Assembly (NCBI GenBank): GCA_947475995.1
Contig: CANJNI010000007.1
Span: forward strand, 1-64,000
Origin: Beijerinckiaceae bacterium
GTDB taxonomy: Bacteria > Pseudomonadota > Alphaproteobacteria > Rhizobiales > Beijerinckiaceae
Reading direction: 5' to 3'
Length of the DNA stretch: 64,000 bases
The first letter of the stretch is position 1. The number at the start of each line of letters is the position of its first letter. The translations under genes were made by a program, and so were the position numbers. The notes under the pieces were generated by a model. It did not search any database, was not told the DNA's origin, and worked only from the letters and a program-made list of their open reading frames with translations. This document shows positions 7,231-16,298 of the stretch, piece after piece.

Positions 7231-7761
7231 TTATTTTCTGGCCGGATATTTCTCGCAGATCGCGCCTGCGCCGCCGAAATATTCACGGCACTCGTCAGCC
7301 GTGACCGGACCTGCGCCCTTGATCTTCGCGGCGACGTAATCGGCGACGGCGTCGACCTCGAAAATCTGCAGCGGGGTCGGCGGCGAGGGCGGCGTGTCCT
7401 TGCCGAGATCGGCCTCGGTCGCGTCGTAACAACGCTTGTCCGTATAGGCGAACTTGTCGAAATGCGGCATGGCGCTGCCGGGGCGTCCGCACTTGATCAC
7501 TTCGTGAATCTGGTCGCGCGTCAGAATGGTCTCGCGGATGTTGGCGGCCGCGCCGTCGGCATGTTCGTCGCCATGCCCGTCGCCGGACCAGCCGTGGCAG
7601 AAGATGCATCCGGCTTTCTGGCCCCAGATGACGCGCCCGCGCTGCACGCTCTCCTGCGCCTGGGCGGGCGTCAGCCACAACAAGGCAAGCATTGCGGCGG
7701 CCGCAATCCCGATGGCTGTTTGAAAACGCGCACCCGTCGCGAGGGTCTTCGTCGCCTGCAT
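7231..7761 (-). CDS. Periplasmic c-type cytochrome
   Basis: A 176-residue protein with a signal peptide ending near AQAQ (residue ~36) and one haem c motif CIFCH at residues 52-56. The likely distal axial ligand is Met98 in GSAMPHF. Three further Cys pairs or singles (C91, C116 and later) suggest a disulfide. The size and a haem motif close to the mature N-terminus resemble small cytochromes that accept electrons from PQQ dehydrogenases, and such a dehydrogenase lies 2 kb away at 9631. The electron-acceptor role is an inference from that proximity. Confidence 0.75.
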   Translation of the reverse strand: MQATKTLATGARFQTAIGIAAAAMLALLWLTPAQAQESVQRGRVIWGQKAGCIFCHGWSGDGHGDEHADGAAANIRETILTRDQIHEVIKCGRPGSAMPHFDKFAYTDKRCYDATEADLGKDTPPSPPTPLQIFEVDAVADYVAAKIKGAGPVTADECREYFGGAGAICEKYPARK

Positions 7762-7872
7762 GTCGGTTCTCTCCCCGGTTCTGGCTCGTTTGTTCTTGGC
7801 CGTCAGAAATGGTATATCAACATAATAGCAGGTGCCAACGACACCACAAGAAGCTCCGGGGGGAGTTTATCC

Positions 7873-8679
7873 ATGCGACGGTTCGCCGATTCACGCCCGG
7901 CAGGCAAGTCAGCCTGCCTGACCACCGTGCTTGCGCTGTTGATCGCATTCACCGGCGCTGCCCGGGCGCAAACCATTGCGCAAGGCGACCGGGAAGCCTT
8001 TCTGGCCGGCAGCACCAAGGATTGTCCGCGCTGCGATCTTGCCGATGCACAGTTGCAGCGCCGTGATCTGTCGGGCGCAGATCTGCGGGAAGCAAACCTG
8101 TCCTATGCGTCGCTGCATCGCAGCGACCTGCGCGGCGCAAAACTCGACAAGGCGAATCTCGAAGGGGTCAATCTCAACAAGACCAATCTTCAGCAGGCTT
8201 CGCTCAATGGTGTCGACCTGTCGAATGCGCTGCTCTATGAGGCCGATCTCGGCGCCGCCCGGCTCGAAGGCGCCAAGATCAACCAGACCCGCCTCCAGCG
8301 CGCGCGACTTCAGCAGGCGCGCATGAAGGGCGTGGAGATGAAGGGATCGCTGCTGCGGATGACCAATCTGACCGGCGCCGATCTCAGCGGATCGGATCTC
8401 TCGCGGTCGAATTTCGAAGAGGCGCTTCTGCGCCGCTCCAATCTGTCGGGGGCGACGCTGGATGGCGCGGCCTTCGAGAAGGCGAAACTTTCAGAAGCGA
8501 ACCTGTCGAACGTGACGTCGCTGCAGGTTGATTTTCTCGGCGCGGATCTGCGCGGCGCGGATCTGACGAATGCCGACATGCGCGGCTGCCGCTTCTCGCT
8601 CGCCAATATGGAAGGCGCGAAACGCGACGGGCTGAACATGTCGGGCTCGCTCATGCCGGACGGGCGCGAGGCCGATTAA
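7873..8679 (+). CDS. Exported pentapeptide-repeat protein
   Basis: A 268-residue protein with a signal peptide (CLTTVLALLIAFTGAARAQ). From about residue 50 to the end come roughly 40 tandem A(D/N)LxX pentapeptides such as ADLRE ANLSY ASLHR SDLRG. These fold as a right-handed quadrilateral beta-helix. A CPRC pair lies just before the repeats. The ATG at 7873 follows GGGGGGAG. An in-frame upstream extension to 7462 runs antisense through the cytochrome and is not supported. Function is unknown; periplasmic pentapeptide proteins are scaffold-like. Its position between the cytochrome and the PQQ dehydrogenase may be coincidental. Confidence 0.75.
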   Translation: MRRFADSRPAGKSACLTTVLALLIAFTGAARAQTIAQGDREAFLAGSTKDCPRCDLADAQLQRRDLSGADLREANLSYASLHRSDLRGAKLDKANLEGVNLNKTNLQQASLNGVDLSNALLYEADLGAARLEGAKINQTRLQRARLQQARMKGVEMKGSLLRMTNLTGADLSGSDLSRSNFEEALLRRSNLSGATLDGAAFEKAKLSEANLSNVTSLQVDFLGADLRGADLTNADMRGCRFSLANMEGAKRDGLNMSGSLMPDGREAD

Positions 8680-8688
8680 CACGGCCCG

Positions 8689-9426
8689 TTAAAGGCCCGC
8701 GCGCTCGCCCCACGGGTCCATGTACATTTCAAATTTCGATGTGCTGGTGAAGGCCTGCACTTCCAGTTTGCCTGTGTGGGGGTCGATGCCCATCTGGCCC
8801 TTCTTGCGGAAATAGCGCTGTTCGGAAAGAAACCGGAGGCCGTCCTTGGCCTTGGTGCAGCGGACCTTTACGAAATCTGGCCCGACAGGCGTTTCGCCTT
8901 CCTCGACTTCCTGATCGACGCAGGTCCATTCGGTGCGGGTGAAACGCTGCACCAGAAAATTGCCGAGCGTCCATAGTTCGAAGCGTTCGCGAATCTCGGG
9001 GTATCGCTGATCCGCGACAACGCGGCGTCCGCGCACAAAGCCTTCCGGGTCGACGAGCACGGAAACCACGACCGGATAGTCGTACATCTGCGTGCCGCGA
9101 TAGACATTGATCTCGCGTTCCAGTTCCATCGCGCGCGCCCAGTATTCGAGCTCGTCGTCATAGCGGAAATAGACTTCGCGCAGTCCGCTCGACTCGGGAC
9201 GACAGCGCATGAAGTCTGCAAAGGACCTCAATTGCGTCGAGGGCGCGTTCCCGCCTGTCCCGCAAGCATAATCGACGAACCTGTCAGGCACTTTCGAGAC
9301 ATGCGTCCCAAGCTCGATCTGCCATATGTCAAAGCGCCGTTCGCGCCGCTGCAGTTGCGCCTGCGCCGAATCCATCTGCAACATCGCGAACGCCAGCAGG
9401 CCGAATGCGCCGATCAAGCGGATCAT
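8689..9426 (-). CDS. Secreted protein of unknown function
   Basis: A 245-residue protein with a signal peptide (LIGAFGLLAFAMLQMDSAQAQ) and no family that I recognise. It contains an Arg- and Glu-rich region with conserved-looking Cys (YACGTGG, FMRCRPES, TWTCVDQE-like segments). A block PVVVSVLVDPEGFVRGRRVV resembles a beta-sandwich edge. Start ATG 9426 has GGGGGAG at good spacing; a longer frame to 9561 would overlap the regulatory region of the PQQ dehydrogenase. It is divergent from that gene with about 200 bp between, so the two could be co-regulated. Confidence 0.55.
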   Translation of the reverse strand: MIRLIGAFGLLAFAMLQMDSAQAQLQRRERRFDIWQIELGTHVSKVPDRFVDYACGTGGNAPSTQLRSFADFMRCRPESSGLREVYFRYDDELEYWARAMELEREINVYRGTQMYDYPVVVSVLVDPEGFVRGRRVVADQRYPEIRERFELWTLGNFLVQRFTRTEWTCVDQEVEEGETPVGPDFVKVRCTKAKDGLRFLSEQRYFRKKGQMGIDPHTGKLEVQAFTSTSKFEMYMDPWGERAGL

Positions 9427-9630
9427 GTTTTTCTCCCCCGGGTCGTTTTTGCTTTTTACGCCTGTTTCCAGAAACTTGCGTTCCGTACAGACCGGCGCGC
9501 CGCAGCCGGCCGGTCCGGCTGCGTTTGCGATATATTGACATATCCAGTTTTTGGCGTTCAACTCAAGCTGCGATTAGTCAGAAAACATCGCAGCATCAAA
9601 ACGAATGCTCAACCCCGGGGGAGAAACACC

Positions 9631-11358
9631 ATGTCTTACAGGAAGACTTGCGCCACGGCCGTTTTGTTGGCCAGCACCAGCATCGGAACGGCCCTGGCCG
9701 CCGATGTCACAACCGAGCGCCTGCTCAACTACAAGAGCGAACCGCACAACTGGCTTCAGGTCCACGGCGATTACGCCTCGCAGCGTCACTCCTATCTGCG
9801 GGAGATCACGCGCGACAATGTCAAGAATCTGAAGGTCTCCTACATCACCGCGCTTGGCGGCTCGCAGGGCGGCGGCAACATTCCGCAGAGCGGCTATCAG
9901 GCGACTCCGGTGGTGATCGACGGCGCGATGTATGTGCCCGATGGCTGGAGCGTGGTCTACAAGATCGACCTTGCAGATCCCAAGCGCGGTCGCGTGGCGT
10001 GGGAAATGGATCCGGGCACCGACAAGTCGGCCGTGTGGATCGCCTCCAATCGCGGCGTCACCATGTACAAGGACATGGTCGTCTCCACCACCGCCGACGG
10101 CAAGGTGCTCTGGACCAAAGCCGCCACGGGCGAGCTCGTGAAGAGCGTGCAGGTCGACGATCCGAAGAACGGCTATGCGCTCACCGCGCCGCCGCTGCTG
10201 ATCAAGGACAAGCTGATTCTCGGCGGCTCGGGCGGCGACCGCGGAGCGCGCTCGCACATAGACGGGCTGAATGCCGATACCGGCGCGCCGGTGTGGCGTC
10301 AGTACACGGTTCCCAAGCCCGGCGAACCCGGCAGCGAAACCTGGAAGGACAACAACAACGCCTGGGAACATGGCGGCGGCGCTTACTGGCAGACGGGTTC
10401 CTATGACCCCGAATCCAATACGACCATCTGGGGCTCGGGCCAGCCGGTGCCGATGTACGATCCGGAATATCGTCCGGGCGACAACCTCTACACCAACAGC
10501 TCCATCGCCTATGACGTCGATACGGGCGAGCGCAAATGGTACTTCCAGTACACGCCCGGCGACTTCATGGACTATGACGAAGTCGGCTCGCAGATGGTGC
10601 TCGACATCAATATCGGCGGGCAGCCGCGCAAGACGCTGGTGCATTTCAGCCGCAACGGCTTCCTGTTCACGCTCGATCGCGCGCGCGGCCAGTTCATCAA
10701 CAGCGGGCAATACGCCAACAAGGTGAACTGGACGGCGGGCATCGACCCGAAGACCGGCAAGCCGCTCGAATACGATCCTTCCAAGGATCTGCAGACCTAC
10801 AAGATCGGTTCGGCAGCAGGACGTCGCGCGCAGGGCAACATCAGTCTTTGCCCGAACATTCAGGGCGGCGTGAACTACTTCCCGACCTCCTACAGTCCGG
10901 TCACGGGCCTCGTCTATGGCGCGGGCATCGAAGGCTGTCAGGACCTGAAGGCGGACGCGGCGCGTTCCGGCGGCAAGGTCGCATGGAACGGCGGCCTGGC
11001 GGCCGCCAACGAGCGCATTCTGGGCAGCATCACCGCGATGGATCCCGCGACCGGCGCGCGCAAGAGCCAGAAGATGCTCGACTACGCGTCCTATTCGGGC
11101 GTCCTGTCCACATCGGGCGGCGTGGTGTTCACGACCTCGATCGACGGCACGGTCTATGCGCTCGACGATACGACGATGGACGTGTTGTGGTCCTTCAACA
11201 CGGGCACGATCAGCCAGGCGCCGCCCGTGAGCTATGCGGTGAACGGCAAGCAGTACGTGGCCGTTCTCACCGGCGGACGTGTGACCAGCATGCTTTCGAA
11301 ATCCCCCGAAATGTCTGGCATCAAGAACCAGACCATGCTGGTCGTCTTCGGTCTCTGA
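9631..11358 (+). CDS. PQQ-dependent alcohol dehydrogenase-like quinoprotein, probably rare-earth type
   Basis: A 575-residue protein with a signal peptide (to about residue 23) and the eight-bladed propeller signatures of the methanol/ethanol dehydrogenase family. These include GGGAYWQTGSYDP with the PQQ-stacking Trp, RPGDNLYTNS, RNGFLFTLDR and the late GGVVFTTSIDGTVYALD. The catalytic Asp is D314 in MDYDEVG. The extra D316 is the residue that marks lanthanide-using enzymes (XoxF, ExaF, PedH). Unusually, the vicinal Cys-Cys normally found before NRG (residues 140-142) is absent (AVWIASNRG). Two other metal ligands appear changed as well (Glu to D203, Asn to Q271). GGGGGAG precedes ATG 9631. 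A strong terminator follows. Confidence 0.85.
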   Translation: MSYRKTCATAVLLASTSIGTALAADVTTERLLNYKSEPHNWLQVHGDYASQRHSYLREITRDNVKNLKVSYITALGGSQGGGNIPQSGYQATPVVIDGAMYVPDGWSVVYKIDLADPKRGRVAWEMDPGTDKSAVWIASNRGVTMYKDMVVSTTADGKVLWTKAATGELVKSVQVDDPKNGYALTAPPLLIKDKLILGGSGGDRGARSHIDGLNADTGAPVWRQYTVPKPGEPGSETWKDNNNAWEHGGGAYWQTGSYDPESNTTIWGSGQPVPMYDPEYRPGDNLYTNSSIAYDVDTGERKWYFQYTPGDFMDYDEVGSQMVLDINIGGQPRKTLVHFSRNGFLFTLDRARGQFINSGQYANKVNWTAGIDPKTGKPLEYDPSKDLQTYKIGSAAGRRAQGNISLCPNIQGGVNYFPTSYSPVTGLVYGAGIEGCQDLKADAARSGGKVAWNGGLAAANERILGSITAMDPATGARKSQKMLDYASYSGVLSTSGGVVFTTSIDGTVYALDDTTMDVLWSFNTGTISQAPPVSYAVNGKQYVAVLTGGRVTSMLSKSPEMSGIKNQTMLVVFGL

Positions 11359-11390
11359 TCGCTTCGGTCCCTGACCCCTGACAACGTGAG

Positions 11391-11424
11391 CGGCGCAATC
11401 TGATGATTGCGCCGTTTCTATTTC
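11391..11424 (+). terminator. Rho-independent terminator of the PQQ dehydrogenase gene
   Basis: CGGCGCAATC (11391-11400) pairs perfectly with GATTGCGCCG (11405-11414) around TGAT and is followed by TTTCTATTTCTT. The tail overlaps the last codons of the convergent gene ending at 11418. Confidence 0.85.
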
Positions 11425-11978
11425 TTCACGGCCGGCAGCCAGATGTCGAAATAGTTCGGCGGCGCCGGCGCGAAGCCCGGGACCTGCACGCCGTCTCCGG
11501 CGCCGATGATGCGCGTGAGCGCATCGGCGGTGCGTCCGTCATTGGTGCGGAAATAGCGAATTTCCAGGGTGGCCGGCGCACGGGTCGGGTCGACGAGTTC
11601 GATGCCGCTCATCACGACGCCATTGCGCTTGAGGGCGGATTCCATCTTGGTCGCGTCGGCGCGCTGGCTTTCCGCCGTGATGCGGATGGAGGCGTGAGGC
11701 CTGCGGGATTCTTCGGCGCGCGTGCGGTCCATGAGGCTCTTGCCGCGCTTTTCCAATTCTGCGGTGAGGCTCTTTGTCTCGATGTCGACCAGCTCGCCGT
11801 ACCATGCGCCTGCGCCGAAGATCGCCACCACGCAGGCGAAGGTCAGCGCCGCCATGCCTTTGGGCACATTGGGAATGAATTGCAGGGCCGCCGCGATGAC
11901 GATGCCGGCAATTCCGCCGAGGATCGCCCAGCCCGCCGCCAGCCGCCACAATTGCGGTTCGATCATCAATTCCTGCAT
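11418..11978 (-). CDS. Inner-membrane protein with two helices and a periplasmic LytR_C-like domain
   Basis: A 186-residue protein. Two membrane helices near residues 14-33 and 42-60 are followed by a short coiled stretch and then a C-terminal alpha/beta domain (~90-186). The pattern V/I-x-I-x-A-x-s-q-R-A-d-A-x-x-m-x-x-x-L-x-x-x-G, then a hydrophobic strand and RYFRTNDGRTADAL, recalls the LytR C-terminal / SPOR-like fold. The start at 11978 has GGGGAGAG upstream. Function unknown; an envelope role is inferred. It is 73 bp downstream of, and on the same strand as, the MFS gene. Confidence 0.5.
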   Translation of the reverse strand: MQELMIEPQLWRLAAGWAILGGIAGIVIAAALQFIPNVPKGMAALTFACVVAIFGAGAWYGELVDIETKSLTAELEKRGKSLMDRTRAEESRRPHASIRITAESQRADATKMESALKRNGVVMSGIELVDPTRAPATLEIRYFRTNDGRTADALTRIIGAGDGVQVPGFAPAPPNYFDIWLPAVKK

Positions 11979-12051
11979 GCGCGCTCTCCCCGAAAATCTT
12001 GCTTGATGCACGATAGTAGAAGCGTCGCCGCTGGACGCAACTGTCTCTTGC

Positions 12052-13263
12052 CTAGCGGCGCTTCGCGGTGACGCGGAACACGATGGTGGCGATGCTCAGC
12101 AGAATGAGGCAGCCATAGAGACCGCCGTGATAGCCGAGGCCGAGATTGTCGCTCAGCAGTCCGGTGATGAAGGGTCCCAGAATCAGCGACAGGTCCTGCA
12201 TGGTGCGCAGCAGGCCCATGGCGGGGCCGCGCTGGTTCTCGGGCGCGACGTCAGCCACATAGGCGATGAGAGTGGGGGCCGCGAGGCCGGAGGTCGCGCC
12301 GAACAGGATGGCGCTGATCCACAGGAACGCCGGATGGTTGCCGAAGGCCAGCATCGCGCAGGCGATGATCGTCAGGCAGCTCGCCAGCACGATCACCCAT
12401 ACGCGGCCCAGCAGCCGCACCAGTGTGGCGGTCGTGGTCAGGACGCTCAGGTTGGCCAGCGCCCCGCTGGTGAGGATCAACCCGACCGTGGTCAGTTGCA
12501 TGCCGAATTGCGAGGTGGCAATGAGCGGCAGCAGCACCCAGTTCGACGCCACACGCACATAGAAAATGGCGAAATACATCAGGCCGAGGCCGATGCTTTG
12601 TTTCGCGATGGCGCGCAGTTCGCCGTCCTTCACGGGCTTTTTCTGCGTCGTGGTTTCGCTGGGCCAGGGCATCATCGCAAAGGCGGCGGCGCCGGCGAAC
12701 GCGATGGCCGCATTGGCCCAGTAGGGAGCCGCATAGCCCCACAGACCCGCCACGATGCCGCCCACCGCAGGCCCCATGCTGGCGCCGATCATGTTGGACG
12801 CCTGATACCAGGAAGCGTCCTGCAGGCGGCGGCCGGGCGTGCCCAGATCCGCAATGGCGGCCAGCGCCGAGGTCATGAACACGGCCGACGCGCAACCCAT
12901 GATGGTCAGGCAGACAAAGAATGCGGCCACATTGGTGGTGAGGGCGGCGGCCAGCGAACCCAGACCGATCAGCCCGCAGCCCAGACTCATCATGGCCTTG
13001 CGGCCGTATTTCTCGGACGCCAGCCCGGCCGGAACGTTCATGAACAGGCGACCGCCGCCATAGACCGAAATCATCAGGCCGATCACGGCGGCGCTCGCCC
13101 CCATGCTCTGCCCGTAGAGCGCGATGACCGACCAGACCATGCCGTTGCCGAGCGACTTGCCGAACACGAGGCTGAACAGCACCGCGAGCGGCCCGGAGGG
13201 CCGGTTCGGAAACAGGCGGTCGATGAGGGAGGCGGCCAAGACGTAACCTTTGTTTGGTTCCAC
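12052..13263 (-). CDS. Major facilitator superfamily transporter
   Basis: A 403-residue protein with 12 predicted membrane helices. The loop 2-3 motif is present (NVPAGLASEKYGRKAMM), along with a motif-C-like segment in helix 5 (GASMGPAVGGIVAG) and a central cytoplasmic loop (~200-225). The drug:H+ antiporter-like pattern suggests efflux, but the substrate cannot be read from sequence. The start is a GTG at 13263. No regulator is adjacent. Confidence 0.85.
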   Translation of the reverse strand: MEPNKGYVLAASLIDRLFPNRPSGPLAVLFSLVFGKSLGNGMVWSVIALYGQSMGASAAVIGLMISVYGGGRLFMNVPAGLASEKYGRKAMMSLGCGLIGLGSLAAALTTNVAAFFVCLTIMGCASAVFMTSALAAIADLGTPGRRLQDASWYQASNMIGASMGPAVGGIVAGLWGYAAPYWANAAIAFAGAAAFAMMPWPSETTTQKKPVKDGELRAIAKQSIGLGLMYFAIFYVRVASNWVLLPLIATSQFGMQLTTVGLILTSGALANLSVLTTTATLVRLLGRVWVIVLASCLTIIACAMLAFGNHPAFLWISAILFGATSGLAAPTLIAYVADVAPENQRGPAMGLLRTMQDLSLILGPFITGLLSDNLGLGYHGGLYGCLILLSIATIVFRVTAKRR

Positions 13264-13373
13264 TTATCCGCGCCGTCCCTGCGCCGCAAGCATTGCGGAA
13301 CCCGCGCGGCCCGCCGGGCATTGTGGACGCAGGCCCGCAGGCAGATGCGGGCGCAGGAAGTCAGGGCAGCAAC

Positions 13374-13544
13374 ATGGCCAATGCAAGCAGGAAACATTTC
13401 GGCGCGGGCGCACAGGGCAAGCATTCGGGCGACGGCGCGATGACGGAAGTCGACCGCGACAAGGTCGGCGACAACCAGATCCTGTCGAACCGTGACAAGT
13501 CCCGTCATCCCGACACCCGGGGACTCGACCAGAAGGGCGTCTAG
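13374..13544 (+). CDS. Small hydrophilic glycine-rich protein 1 (56 aa), with in-frame extension after an amber stop
   Basis: From ATG 13374 the frame encodes 56 residues starting MANASRKHFGAGAQGK and containing NQILSNRDKSRHPDTRG. It is very polar, has no hydrophobic core, and is probably disordered (hydrophilin-like). The frame stops at TAG (13542-13544) but stays open for 17 more codons (IDQMQDTAMNRQDDGKL) to a second TAG at 13596-13598. The downstream part looks like coding sequence, so the first TAG may be a truncating mutation of a ~74-residue protein. The gene is the first of three similar small genes. Function unknown. Confidence 0.6.
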   Translation: MANASRKHFGAGAQGKHSGDGAMTEVDRDKVGDNQILSNRDKSRHPDTRGLDQKGV

Positions 13545-13608
13545 ATCGACCAGATGCAGGACACGGCCATGAACCGTCAGGACGACGGCAAGCTTTAGGG
13601 AGCCGCAG

Positions 13609-13785
13609 ATGAGCCAGAAACCTCCGCCCGTCCCGCCCGAAAACCGCAGTGCCAAGGGACCCGGTGAGGAAAAGCGACCGCCCGTCGATACGCACAAGCC
13701 CGAGGCCGAGCGGGACGAGCAGCGCGGACGTCACGCCAACATTCGCCAGAACACCCACAATCAGGGCTACCAGCAGGATCGCTGA
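13609..13785 (+). CDS. Small hydrophilic protein 2 (58 aa)
   Basis: ATG 13609 is preceded by GGGAG at 7-8 nt. The product (MSQKPPPVPPENRSAKGPG to NQGYQQDR) is rich in Pro, Arg, Glu and Gln and has no hydrophobic segment, consistent with an intrinsically disordered stress-type protein. It is 10 nt after the extended frame of protein 1 and 2 nt before protein 3, so one transcript is likely. I recognise no family. Confidence 0.6.
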   Translation: MSQKPPPVPPENRSAKGPGEEKRPPVDTHKPEAERDEQRGRHANIRQNTHNQGYQQDR

Positions 13786-13787
13786 CC

Positions 13788-13997
13788 ATGTCGACGTCGA
13801 CCAAGCACCCCAACACGATCCGCCACGGCGGCCCCGGCGCTTCGCACGAGAATGCCAGGCAGCCCGCGCCGGTCAAGAAACCTCCTTCAGATGAAGACGG
13901 CGGCCGAAGCAAGATTTCCGGGGGAGGCGGCGAGCGCGATTATCATCACACGCACGAGGAAAAGCTGAAGGGCGGGAAGGTCGCGAAGGGCGACTGA
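13788..13997 (+). CDS. Small hydrophilic Gly/His/Lys-rich protein 3 (69 aa)
   Basis: A 69-residue, strongly polar protein with glycine runs (ISGGGGERD) and a histidine-rich stretch (DYHHTHEEK). The ATG is 2 nt after the preceding stop. A bidirectional terminator 25 nt downstream closes the small operon. The composition resembles hydrophilins or desiccation-type proteins; metal binding through the His cluster is possible but unproven. Confidence 0.6.
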   Translation: MSTSTKHPNTIRHGGPGASHENARQPAPVKKPPSDEDGGRSKISGGGGERDYHHTHEEKLKGGKVAKGD

Positions 13998-14021
13998 TTA
14001 CTGATACAACGCCGCAAAATA

Positions 14022-14050
14022 AAAAGAGCCGGGATGATCCCGGCTCTTTT
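14022..14050 (+). terminator. Bidirectional terminator between small-protein operon and rpoD
   Basis: A 13-bp perfect stem (14022-14034 with 14038-14050) with a 3-nt loop. It is flanked by an A-run on the left and a T-run on the right, so it works for both the plus-strand operon and the minus-strand rpoD ending at 14074. Confidence 0.9.
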
Positions 14051-14073
14051 GGCGAAACGTCACATTCAAACGT

Positions 14074-16122
<2,049 letters not shown>

Positions 16123-16298
16123 CTGGTTCAACTCCGTATTGGCGGCGCTTCTCAGCGCGCGCCGTACTCTCGCGGTGCGGGAATGCCCGTCGCCGGCGAT
16201 TCGCTTCTCCCGACCTTTGCCAGATGCGGCTTAAGCCGGTCTTAACCATGCTTTCCGGGGACCCGGGGTCCACGGGCGCGGCGCATTCTGCGCGGCGT

